This document shows, in pieces, positions 22,889-30,733 of a stretch of 47,992 bases of DNA. Position 1 is the stretch's first letter; every line of letters starts with the position of its first letter. The stretch is from Oscillospiraceae bacterium (GTDB lineage: Bacteria; Bacillota; Clostridia; Oscillospirales; Oscillospiraceae): positions 1-47,992 of the forward strand of contig JAFWTG010000046.1 of the NCBI GenBank assembly GCA_017519005.1, in the 5' to 3' direction. A program made the position numbers and the translations under genes. The notes beneath the pieces are model-generated. The model saw nothing but the letters and a program-made list of their open reading frames with translations, was not told the DNA's origin and did no database searches.

Positions 22889-25717
22889 ATGAACGATACC
22901 ATCTCCGTCCGGGGCGCCCGGGCCAATAATCTGAAGAACGTGAATCTGACGATCCCACGGGACAAGCTGGTGGTCTTTACGGGGCTCTCCGGCTCCGGCA
23001 AGTCCTCCCTGGCCTTCGATACCATCTACGCGGAGGGGCAGCGGCGCTACGTGGAGTCCCTGTCCTCCTACGCCCGGATGTTCCTGGGCCAGATGGACAA
23101 GCCCGACGTGGACGCCATCGACGGGCTTTCGCCTGCCATCTCCATCGACCAGAAAACCACCTCCAAGAACCCCCGCTCCACCGTTGGCACCGTCACGGAA
23201 ATTTTTGACTATCTGCGTCTGCTTTGGGCCCGCACCGGCACGCCGCACTGTCCAAAATGCGGGAAGGAAATCCGGAAGCAGACCATCGACCAGATCGTGG
23301 ACAAGGTTCTGCAGCTGCCCGAGGGGACCCGTTTTCAGGTGCTGGCGCCCGTGGTACGGGGCAAGAAGGGCGAGCATCAGAAGGTCTTTTCCGACGCCCG
23401 CAAGTCCGGCTTCGCCCGGGTCCGGGTGGACGGCAGCCTTTACGAGCTCACCGAGGAAATCCCGCTGGACAAGAACAAAAAGCACAACGTGGATCTGATC
23501 GTGGACCGGCTGATCCTCCGGGGCGAGGTTACCCGCCGTCTGACGGACTCCATCGAGACGGCCACCTCCCACGGCGGCGGTCTCACCGTGATCCAGCGGC
23601 TGGACACCAACGAGGAGCTGCCCTTTTCCCTGAACTACGCCTGCGAGGACTGCGGCATCTCCATGCCGGAGCTAAGCCCCCGGATGTTCTCCTTCAACAA
23701 CCCCTACGGAGCCTGTCCCCACTGCGCGGGTCTGGGCTTTCAGCTGAAGGTGGACCCGGATCTGATTATCCCGAATCGCTCGCTGTCCATTCTGGACGGG
23801 GCCATTCAGGCCAGCGGCTGGGGGAACGTGAAGAATGATTCCATCGCCAAGATGTATTTTGACGCCCTGGCAGAGCGCTACCGCTTCAAACTGACGGACC
23901 CGGTGGAGAAGATTCCCGAGGCCGGTCTGGACGCCATTCTCTACGGCACGAAGGGAGAAAAGCTCAAGCTCTACTACGAGCGGGCCAACGGCCGCGGCAC
24001 CCTGGAGCAGGCCTTTGAGGGAATCGTCCCCAGCCTGGAGCGACGCTACCGGGAGACCCAGTCCGACGCCATGCGCAGGGAGCTGGAGGAATGCATGTCC
24101 AGCTCTCCCTGTCCCGAATGCGGTGGCAAGCGGCTCTCGCCCATCTCCAGGGCCGTCACCGTGGGCGGCATGCGGATTATGGACTACTGCGAGCTGCCCG
24201 TCACCAAGGCTCTGGACTTCGTGGAAAAGCTGGAGCTGCCTTCCACGGAGGCCATGATCGCCACCCCCATCCTGCGGGAGATCAAGGCCCGTCTGGGCTT
24301 CCTGCAGAGCGTGGGCCTGCAGTATCTGACCCTCTCCCGCGCCGCGGCAACCCTGTCCGGCGGCGAGAGCCAGCGCATCCGTCTGGCGACGCAGATCGGC
24401 TCCAGTCTTATGGGGGTCCTCTACATTCTGGACGAGCCCTCCATCGGTTTGCACCAGCGGGACAACGACAAGCTGCTGGAGACCCTGAAGCGCCTGCGGG
24501 ATATTGGCAACACCCTGATCGTGGTGGAGCACGACGAGGACACCATGCGGGCCGCAGACTACATCGTGGACGTGGGACCCGGCGCGGGTATTCACGGCGG
24601 CGAGATTGTGGCCCAGGGCTCCATCGCGGAGATTGAGGCGGAACCACGCTCCATCACCGGCCAGTATCTGTCCGGGCAAAGGACCATTCCGGTTCCGGCC
24701 CGGCGGCGTCCGGGCAGCGGGAAAGAATTGAAGGTCTGCGGCTGCCGGGAGAACAATCTGCAAAACGTGGACGTGACCGTTCCTCTTGGGACCCTCTGCT
24801 GCGTCACCGGCGTCTCCGGCTCCGGCAAGTCCTCTCTGGTCAACGAAATCATCTATAAAAAGCTGGCGGGCAGCCTGAACCACGCCCGCATCCGACCCGG
24901 CAAACACGAGCGCTTCGAGGGGATCGAGGCGCTGGACAAGGTCATCTGCATCGACCAGAGCCCCATCGGCCGGACGCCCCGCTCCAATCCCGCTACCTAC
25001 ACCGGCCTCTTCAACGACATCCGGGATCTCTTCGCTTCCACCCAGGACGCCAAGCTCCGGGGCTACGGACCGGGCCGCTTCTCCTTCAACACCAAGGGCG
25101 GCCGCTGCGAGGCCTGCGGCGGCGACGGACTGGTGAAGATTGAGATGCACTTCCTGCCGGACGTCTACGTGCCCTGCGACGTGTGCCAGGGCAAGCGCTA
25201 CAACCGGGAAACCCTGGAGGTTCGCTACAAGGGCGCTTCCATCTCCGACGTGCTGGATATGACCTGCGACGAGGCTCTGGACTTTTTCCAGAATTTGCCG
25301 CGGATTCGCGACAAGATCCAGACCCTGGTGGACGTGGGCCTGGGCTATATCAAGCTGGGGCAGAGCTCCACCACCCTCTCCGGCGGCGAGGCCCAGCGGG
25401 TCAAGCTGGCCACGGAGCTCTCCCGCCGCTCCACCGGCTCCACCTTCTATATCCTGGACGAGCCGACCACCGGCCTGCACGTCTACGACGTCAGCAAGCT
25501 CATCGACGTGCTGCAAAAGTTCGTGGACGGCGGCAACACGGTGCTGGTCATCGAGCACAATCAGGACGTCATCAAGTGTGCCGACTGGATCATTGACCTG
25601 GGCCCCGAGGGCGGCGACGGCGGCGGCAGCATCGTGGCCGAAGGCACGCCCGAGCAGGTGGCGGCGAACCCGGAGAGCTTTACCGGACAATATTTACGAA
25701 AGGTATTGGCATTATGA
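22889..25717 (+). CDS. uvrA: Excinuclease ABC subunit UvrA
   Basis: A 942-residue UvrA, the damage-recognition ATPase of nucleotide excision repair. Two ABC ATPase modules are complete: [20 protein letters not shown] with [13 protein letters not shown], and [14 protein letters not shown] with [14 protein letters not shown]. Zinc-binding Cys pairs occur in [26 protein letters not shown] and CDVCQGKRY. The ATG at 22889 has GGAG upstream and matches the usual N-terminus ([15 protein letters not shown]); the GTG at 22868 lacks a ribosome site. uvrB is not adjacent. The stop overlaps the S4-domain gene by ATGA. Confidence 0.97.
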   Translation: MNDTISVRGARANNLKNVNLTIPRDKLVVFTGLSGSGKSSLAFDTIYAEGQRRYVESLSSYARMFLGQMDKPDVDAIDGLSPAISIDQKTTSKNPRSTVGTVTEIFDYLRLLWARTGTPHCPKCGKEIRKQTIDQIVDKVLQLPEGTRFQVLAPVVRGKKGEHQKVFSDARKSGFARVRVDGSLYELTEEIPLDKNKKHNVDLIVDRLILRGEVTRRLTDSIETATSHGGGLTVIQRLDTNEELPFSLNYACEDCGISMPELSPRMFSFNNPYGACPHCAGLGFQLKVDPDLIIPNRSLSILDGAIQASGWGNVKNDSIAKMYFDALAERYRFKLTDPVEKIPEAGLDAILYGTKGEKLKLYYERANGRGTLEQAFEGIVPSLERRYRETQSDAMRRELEECMSSSPCPECGGKRLSPISRAVTVGGMRIMDYCELPVTKALDFVEKLELPSTEAMIATPILREIKARLGFLQSVGLQYLTLSRAAATLSGGESQRIRLATQIGSSLMGVLYILDEPSIGLHQRDNDKLLETLKRLRDIGNTLIVVEHDEDTMRAADYIVDVGPGAGIHGGEIVAQGSIAEIEAEPRSITGQYLSGQRTIPVPARRRPGSGKELKVCGCRENNLQNVDVTVPLGTLCCVTGVSGSGKSSLVNEIIYKKLAGSLNHARIRPGKHERFEGIEALDKVICIDQSPIGRTPRSNPATYTGLFNDIRDLFASTQDAKLRGYGPGRFSFNTKGGRCEACGGDGLVKIEMHFLPDVYVPCDVCQGKRYNRETLEVRYKGASISDVLDMTCDEALDFFQNLPRIRDKIQTLVDVGLGYIKLGQSSTTLSGGEAQRVKLATELSRRSTGSTFYILDEPTTGLHVYDVSKLIDVLQKFVDGGNTVLVIEHNQDVIKCADWIIDLGPEGGDGGGSIVAEGTPEQVAANPESFTGQYLRKVLAL

Positions 25718-25953
25718 GACTTGATAAATTCCTAAAGGTTTCAAGAATAATAAAGCGCCGCACCGTGGCCAACGAGGCCTGTGACGCGGAGCGGGTGACG
25801 GTGAACGGACGCCCCGCCAAGGCCGGCTATGAGGTCAAGGTGGGAGATCAAATTTCCATTCGCTTCGGCGCCAACACCCTGAACGTGGAGGTCCTCCGGG
25901 TGGAGGACAACGTCCGCAAGGAGGACGCTGAGGGCATGTATCGCGAAATCTGA
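25714..25953 (+). CDS. rqcP: S4-domain RNA-binding protein, RqcP/YabO-like
   Basis: A 79-residue single S4 RNA-binding domain ([41 protein letters not shown]), the length and sequence type of RqcP/YabO. RqcP assists RqcH in adding alanine tails to stalled nascent chains on the large ribosomal subunit. It is translationally coupled to uvrA here. In Bacillus it sits with divIC/yabP and mfd, so this location is different, though again near a DNA repair gene. Hsp15 (HslR) is a related alternative, but the short length favours RqcP. Confidence 0.85.
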   Translation: MRLDKFLKVSRIIKRRTVANEACDAERVTVNGRPAKAGYEVKVGDQISIRFGANTLNVEVLRVEDNVRKEDAEGMYREI

Positions 25954-26009
25954 TACCCGGAACACAGCCCCGATCATCGAATATCGAACAACGGAACGGA
26001 GGCATCCCT

Positions 26010-27092
26010 ATGAAAATATTCAAAAAGATCCTGCTGACCCTGGCGATTCTGTTCGGCGCTTTGCTTCTGTGCGCCGCGGCGCTGTTTACCTATCTGACCA
26101 TAACGGAATTCCGTCCCGAGCCTGTGGAGGGCCTGACAGCGGAGCCGCCGCTGGCCGCAGCGCCGGGCATTGCGACGCTGGACAAGGACAGCTTCACGGT
26201 GCTGAGCTGGAACGTCGGCTATTGCGGCCTGGGCAAGGAAAGCGACTTCTTCATGGACGGCGGCAGCCAGGTCCATCCGCTGAGCCGGGAGCTGGTGGAG
26301 AAGAACTTTGCCGGCATAGCGCAGGAGATTCAAGCCCGGAATGCGGACTTTACCCTGCTGCAGGAGGTAGACGCCGACTCCACCCGCAGTGGGATCAATG
26401 AGTATATGCTGCTTCGGGAGCGCCTGGCGGAGCAGAGCGACGCCTTTGCTCTGAACTTCTGCACCAAATTCGTACCCTATCCCTGGCCGCCCATCGGAAA
26501 GGTGAACTCCGGCCTGCAGACGCTGTCCCGCTACGGGATCAGCGAAGCGACCCGCATCAGCCTGCCCTGTCCCTTCTCCTGGCCGGTCTCCATGGTAAAC
26601 CTGAAGCGCTGCCTGCTGGTGACCCGGGTCCCCATCGCGGACTCCGACAAGGAGCTGGTGCTGGTGAACCTCCATCTGGAGGCCTACGACGACGGCGAGG
26701 GCAAGCTGGCCCAGTCCAAACAGCTCCGGGCCTTTGTGGAGGAGGAATACGCCAAGGGCAATTACGTCGTTGCCGGCGGCGACTGGAATCAGCTTTTCCC
26801 CAAATCGGAGAAATCCTGGCCCAATACCCACAAGGAGCTCTGGACGCCGGGCTATCTGGACGAACAGGAGCTCAGCGAGGGTTGGCGCTACGTGTGGGAC
26901 GCCTCCGTGCCGACCTGCCGCCTGCTCAATCAGCCCTACGATCCGAAGGACGAGGCGAACACCCAGTATTACGTGATCGACGGCTTCCTGATCTCGCCCA
27001 ATCTGAAAACAGAGAGGGCCGAGACCTTGGACGAGGGTTTTGAATTTTCCGATCACAACCCTGTGCTCCTGACGCTTTCTTTGGGGGAATAA
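26010..27092 (+). CDS. Membrane-anchored endonuclease/exonuclease/phosphatase-family protein
   Basis: A 360-residue protein with an N-terminal transmembrane/signal segment (LLTLAILFGALLLCAAALF) and an EEP domain outside. Visible EEP motifs are LSWNVGYCGLG, LLQEVD (the metal-binding Glu), LVNLHLEAYDD, AGGDWNQ and the terminal SDHNPVLLT. Proteins of this fold cleave phosphodiesters in nucleic acids, sphingomyelin or inositol phosphates. An extracellular one could scavenge phosphate or attack lipids, and the substrate is not evident. GGAGG lies before the ATG. It starts a compact rightward group of four envelope-related genes. Confidence 0.85.
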   Translation: MKIFKKILLTLAILFGALLLCAAALFTYLTITEFRPEPVEGLTAEPPLAAAPGIATLDKDSFTVLSWNVGYCGLGKESDFFMDGGSQVHPLSRELVEKNFAGIAQEIQARNADFTLLQEVDADSTRSGINEYMLLRERLAEQSDAFALNFCTKFVPYPWPPIGKVNSGLQTLSRYGISEATRISLPCPFSWPVSMVNLKRCLLVTRVPIADSDKELVLVNLHLEAYDDGEGKLAQSKQLRAFVEEEYAKGNYVVAGGDWNQLFPKSEKSWPNTHKELWTPGYLDEQELSEGWRYVWDASVPTCRLLNQPYDPKDEANTQYYVIDGFLISPNLKTERAETLDEGFEFSDHNPVLLTLSLGE

Positions 27093-27095
27093 GCC

Positions 27096-27863
27096 ATGAA
27101 ACGAGTACTTGTATGCCTGCTGGCCTTGCTGATGCTGACGGCGCTGGCGGCCTGTGATCTGCGGAACCGCAAAGATTCGGAGGACTTTTTTCCGGAGGAA
27201 TCGGATCTTCCGGGCTGGAACGGCTTTGATTCTCCGACAAACCGGCAAGAAAAGCAGTCGGACGAAGCCGTTGTTGTCAAGACGGTGATGGAGTATTCCG
27301 GAGACCTGCCCTATTCCAGTCCGCCGCAGGAATATTCTTATCAGCTGCCGATGATCGACCTGGCCGGCGCCCAGGCAGTGGGCTGCAACCAGGAGATCGA
27401 AAACGTCTTCGGCACGCTGATCCGTCAGTCGATGGATGCGATTCAGGAATATCAAACGCCAATCCTGGCGCAGTTAAGCTATTCCTACTACGTCTACAGC
27501 GGGATTTTAACGCTCCGTGTGCTGCGTCAGGATACGGACGGCCAGATCACAACGGCCTATTACACAGTCAACGCGAAGAACGGCGAGGCAGTCAGCCTCG
27601 CAGAGCTCTTTCGCACTGCCGGGATCTCCGGGACCCCGGATACCGTTGTCAATGACGCCCTGTTGGAGCGCTTCACAAGCCGCTTTGGGAAGCTGGAGGG
27701 CGCGGACCCCGCCGTAACCACAGCGCTGAATCAGACGCAGGCTGAGCTGTTTCCGCTGTCGCCGAATCGGATGTATATCACGGAGGACGGCCGCTTGTCT
27801 GTCAGATTTATGCTCTACGCGCCGAACGGCGGCAGCAGCATCGAGGAAATCATTCTTCCCTGA
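27096..27863 (+). CDS. Lipoprotein with DUF3298/DUF4163-like domain
   Basis: A 255-residue lipoprotein. The signal sequence MKRVLVCLLALLMLTALAAC ends in a clear lipobox with Cys20. An acidic linker leads to a domain resembling DUF4163/DUF3298 of RsiV-type anti-sigma factors and other exported proteins (SYQLPMIDLAGAQ, TAYYTVNAKNGEAVSLAELF). RsiV binds lysozyme, but there is no sigma factor gene or cytoplasmic anti-sigma domain here, so signalling cannot be assumed. It begins 3 bp after the EEP-family gene and is presumably cotranscribed. Confidence 0.75.
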   Translation: MKRVLVCLLALLMLTALAACDLRNRKDSEDFFPEESDLPGWNGFDSPTNRQEKQSDEAVVVKTVMEYSGDLPYSSPPQEYSYQLPMIDLAGAQAVGCNQEIENVFGTLIRQSMDAIQEYQTPILAQLSYSYYVYSGILTLRVLRQDTDGQITTAYYTVNAKNGEAVSLAELFRTAGISGTPDTVVNDALLERFTSRFGKLEGADPAVTTALNQTQAELFPLSPNRMYITEDGRLSVRFMLYAPNGGSSIEEIILP

Positions 27864-27874
27864 GGGAGGCGCCA

Positions 27875-28165
27875 ATGCCGATGAACGAGTCCATCGCCCT
27901 GTGTATCCTGGGCGTCAATCTGCTGAGCTTCCTGATCTACGGCCTGGACAAGCTGCTGGCAATCCGCCGCATGCGGCGGATCCCGGAGGCCAGCCTGCTC
28001 ACGCTGGCGGTCCTGGCCGGAAGCGTCGGCGCGATGCTGGGCATGCTGGTCTTCCACCATAAGACCGACGCCCGCGCCCACCCGGCCTTCGTCTGGGGCG
28101 TTCCCGCGCTCTTCCTGGCGCAGCTGATCGTCGGTCTGCAGCTCACCGGAGGGCTTGCGCCGTGA
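27875..28165 (+). CDS. DUF1294 small membrane protein
   Basis: A 96-residue membrane protein with three hydrophobic helices and the DUF1294 signature (NLLSFLIYGLDKLLAIRRMR followed by RIPEASLLTLAVLAGSVGAM, then HHKT). GGGAGG precedes the ATG. The family's function is unknown. Its stop overlaps the start of the next gene by GTGA, so it belongs to the same operon. Confidence 0.85.
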   Translation: MPMNESIALCILGVNLLSFLIYGLDKLLAIRRMRRIPEASLLTLAVLAGSVGAMLGMLVFHHKTDARAHPAFVWGVPALFLAQLIVGLQLTGGLAP

Positions 28166-28611
28166 AAAAGACGATGCTGATTCTCTGCGCCGTGGCCCTG
28201 GTTCTGATTATCCTGACGGTGGGCCTGCTGCTGGGTCTGTTCTCCACGCTGCGGGGAGCGGAGCCGCCCGCTCCGGAGGGGGGAGAAGCGCTGGCGCCCT
28301 ACCTGGCGGAGAATTGGCCCGTGTTCCGGCTCCGGGAATGGAATGCCGCGACGGGAGAGCTCCGGCTGGACTATCCGCTCCGCTTCAGCTACGCGCAAAT
28401 GCAAAAATACGGCGCGGCCATGGAGGAGCTGCAGGCGCTGCCTGCGGGGAATCTGGAAACGGTGGCGGCCCTGAAGACCGCCGCCCGGGAATCCTTGGGT
28501 GTCACGCTCCGCTCCGTCACCGTGTATGGCTGCACGAACGACGGGCAGATCGCCTACACCGTCTATCCGGACGGCGACGTGGAGGCCTGCTGGGATGAAG
28601 CGGAGCCTTAA
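28162..28611 (+). CDS. Predicted membrane-anchored protein of unknown function
   Basis: A 149-residue protein starting at GTG (28162), translationally coupled to the DUF1294 gene. One N-terminal hydrophobic helix (TMLILCAVALVLIILTVGLL) is followed by about 115 residues of soluble, probably extracellular domain with no family I recognise. The only notable sequence is a C-terminal YTVYPDGDVEACWDE segment. A bidirectional terminator follows. Confidence 0.65.
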   Translation: MKKTMLILCAVALVLIILTVGLLLGLFSTLRGAEPPAPEGGEALAPYLAENWPVFRLREWNAATGELRLDYPLRFSYAQMQKYGAAMEELQALPAGNLETVAALKTAARESLGVTLRSVTVYGCTNDGQIAYTVYPDGDVEACWDEAEP

Positions 28612-28614
28612 ATG

Positions 28615-28656
28615 AAAAAACGCAAGCTCCTGCGATTCGCAGGGGCTTGCGTTTTT
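28615..28656. terminator. Bidirectional terminator between the envelope group and htpG
   Basis: AAAAAACGCAAGC, an inner stem CTGCG/CGCAG, and GCTTGCGTTTTT. A-tract and T-tract on opposite sides let it serve both converging transcripts. Confidence 0.85.
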
Positions 28657-28664
28657 CTGTTGGC

Positions 28665-30569
28665 TTACAGCAGGCTGCAGATCAGGTCGGTGTAGGCCTG
28701 GGCGTCCTCGATGGGGAGATCCGCCAGGATCAAGCCCTGGGCGTAGAGCACGGCGGCGTACTGCTTCGCCTTCTCCGGGTCCTCTGTGATCAAGGTCTTC
28801 AGCTTCTGCACCACGGGGTGCTCCGGATTCAACTGCAGGACCTTCTGCATCGGCGCTGCCATTTCGGGACTCATGCGCTTGAAGTACTTCTCCATCTCGA
28901 AGCTCATGCCGCCATCGGGAACCAGGCAGACCGGATGGCTGCCCAGATCAGCGGAAACCTCTGCCCGGACGATCTTGCCCTCCAGTGCGGTCTTGACGAA
29001 CTCCAGCCCGTCCTTCCAGTCCGCGGCAACAGCCTCGGCGGCCTTCTTTTCCTCTTCGGTGCTGAGATCCAGATCGTCGGTGGAGAGGTTGCGGAAGTCC
29101 TTTTCCATATAGTTCATGAGCGTCCGGGGGACGAATTCATCCACGTCGTCGGTCATGAAGAGCACGTCGAAGCCCTTCTCCTGGAGCCGCTGATACTGGG
29201 GCAACTGCAGCAGCCGGGCGTTGGTCTCGCCGGAGGCGAAGTAGATGTGCTTCTGCTCCTCGGGCATGGCCTCCACGTATTCCTTCAGACTGACCAGCTT
29301 CTGCTCCTTGGCGGACCAGAAGAGCAGCAGATCCTGGAGGGCTTCCTTGTGCATGCCGTAGTCCATCACAACGCCGTATTTGAGCTGGCGGCCGAAGGCG
29401 GCGAAGAACTTTTCATAGTCCTCGCGGCGATCCTTCTGCATATTCATCAGCTCCTGCTTGATCTTCTTCTCCAGATTGCCGGAGATGATGGAAAGCTGGC
29501 GGTTGTACTGGAGCATCTCGCGGCTGATGTTCAGACTCAGATCGGCGGTGTCCACCACGCCGCGGACGAAGCGGAAGTAGTCAGGGATCAGATCCTCGCA
29601 GTGCTCCATGATCATCACGCCGGAGGAGTAGAGCTGCAGGCCCTTCTTGTAGTCCTTGGTATAGAAGTCGTAAGGGGCCTTGGCCGGGATATAGAGCAGG
29701 GCCTTATAGGTGACGGCGCCCTCCACGCTGATGGGAATATGAGCCAGGGGCTTCTCATAGTCGAAGAACTTGTCCTTGTAGAAGCCGTCATACTCCTCGT
29801 CGGTCACGTCCTTTTTCGCCTTCAGCCAGACGGGAACCATGGAGTTCAGGGTGGTGAGCTCGGTGTAGGTCTCCCATTCGGGCTGCTTGTCCTCGTCCTG
29901 CTCGCCCTCGGGGACTTCCTTCTGCCGGCTCTTCTCCATCTCCATGCGGATGGGGTAGCGGATATAGTCGGAGTATTTCTTCACCAGATTCTGCAGCTCG
30001 TACTGCTCCAGGAAGCGGGAATACTTCTCGTCGTCCGTGTCAGCCTTCAGCTTCAGAATGACCTCTGTGCCCACCGTGGTCTTCTCACAGGGAGAAACCG
30101 TGTAGCCGTCGGCCCCGGAGGACTGCCACATCCAGGCCTCCTCCTCGCCGTACTTTTTGGAGAGAACGGTGACGGTGTCCGCCACCATAAAAGCGGAGTA
30201 GAAGCCCACGCCGAACTGACCGATGATATCCACGTCGCTCTGGTCCTTGTCCAGCTCCTGCTTGAACTGGAGGGAGCCGCTCTTGGCGATGGTGCCGAGG
30301 TTCTGCTCCATCTCGTCCCTGCTCATGCCGATGCCGTTGTCGGAGACCGTCAGCAGCCCCAGCTTCTTGTCAACCCGCAGGTCGATGGCAAAGTCCTCCC
30401 GGTTCAGTCCCACGTTCTGGTCGGTCAGTGCCAGATAAGCCAGCTTATCGATGGCGTCGCTGGCGTTGGAGATCAGCTCCCGGAGGAAAATCTCCTGGTG
30501 GGTGTAGATGGAATTGATCATCATGTCTAGCAGCCGCTTGGATTCCGCCTTGAATTGTTTTTTCGCCAT
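28665..30569 (-). CDS. htpG: Molecular chaperone HtpG (Hsp90)
   Basis: A 634-residue bacterial Hsp90. The GHKL ATPase domain is visible in LRELISNASDAIDKL, the DNGIGM motif (VSDNGIGMSRDEM) and GQFGVGFYSAFMVAD; middle and C-terminal dimerisation domains follow to the normal length. The ATG at 30569 (MAKKQFKAESK) agrees with the family; an alternative GTG nine bases upstream is possible. A perfect CIRCE operator lies between promoter and gene, so this htpG should be repressed by HrcA. That differs from Bacillus subtilis, where htpG is outside the HrcA regulon. Confidence 0.96.
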   Translation of the reverse strand: MAKKQFKAESKRLLDMMINSIYTHQEIFLRELISNASDAIDKLAYLALTDQNVGLNREDFAIDLRVDKKLGLLTVSDNGIGMSRDEMEQNLGTIAKSGSLQFKQELDKDQSDVDIIGQFGVGFYSAFMVADTVTVLSKKYGEEEAWMWQSSGADGYTVSPCEKTTVGTEVILKLKADTDDEKYSRFLEQYELQNLVKKYSDYIRYPIRMEMEKSRQKEVPEGEQDEDKQPEWETYTELTTLNSMVPVWLKAKKDVTDEEYDGFYKDKFFDYEKPLAHIPISVEGAVTYKALLYIPAKAPYDFYTKDYKKGLQLYSSGVMIMEHCEDLIPDYFRFVRGVVDTADLSLNISREMLQYNRQLSIISGNLEKKIKQELMNMQKDRREDYEKFFAAFGRQLKYGVVMDYGMHKEALQDLLLFWSAKEQKLVSLKEYVEAMPEEQKHIYFASGETNARLLQLPQYQRLQEKGFDVLFMTDDVDEFVPRTLMNYMEKDFRNLSTDDLDLSTEEEKKAAEAVAADWKDGLEFVKTALEGKIVRAEVSADLGSHPVCLVPDGGMSFEMEKYFKRMSPEMAAPMQKVLQLNPEHPVVQKLKTLITEDPEKAKQYAAVLYAQGLILADLPIEDAQAYTDLICSLL

Positions 30570-30603
30570 AATAATCACTCTTTTTCTTAAAAATTCAATA
30601 GGG

Positions 30604-30630
30604 TTAGCACTCTTTTCTTCTGAGTGCTAA
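30604..30630 (-). promoter_or_regulatory. CIRCE operator (HrcA binding site)
   Basis: TTAGCACTC, nine bases, GAGTGCTAA: an exact match to the CIRCE consensus. The arms extend to 12 bp with flanking GGG/CCC. It starts 4 bp downstream of the -10 box, so bound HrcA would block initiation of htpG. Confidence 0.97.
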
Positions 30631-30634
30631 CCCT

Positions 30635-30662
30635 ATTATAGCAGGCATTTCCGAAAAAGCAA
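30635..30662 (-). promoter_or_regulatory. Promoter of htpG
   Basis: Minus-strand TTGCTT (30662-30657), 16 bp, TATAAT (30640-30635). This is a vegetative sigma-A promoter directly upstream of the CIRCE element. Confidence 0.75.
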
Positions 30663-30733
30663 GACCTGATTCAGAATTTTACAATCTGTTCAGAAATTTG
30701 CCTTCGTTTTGTGGGAATCGGCGAAAACCGCCG

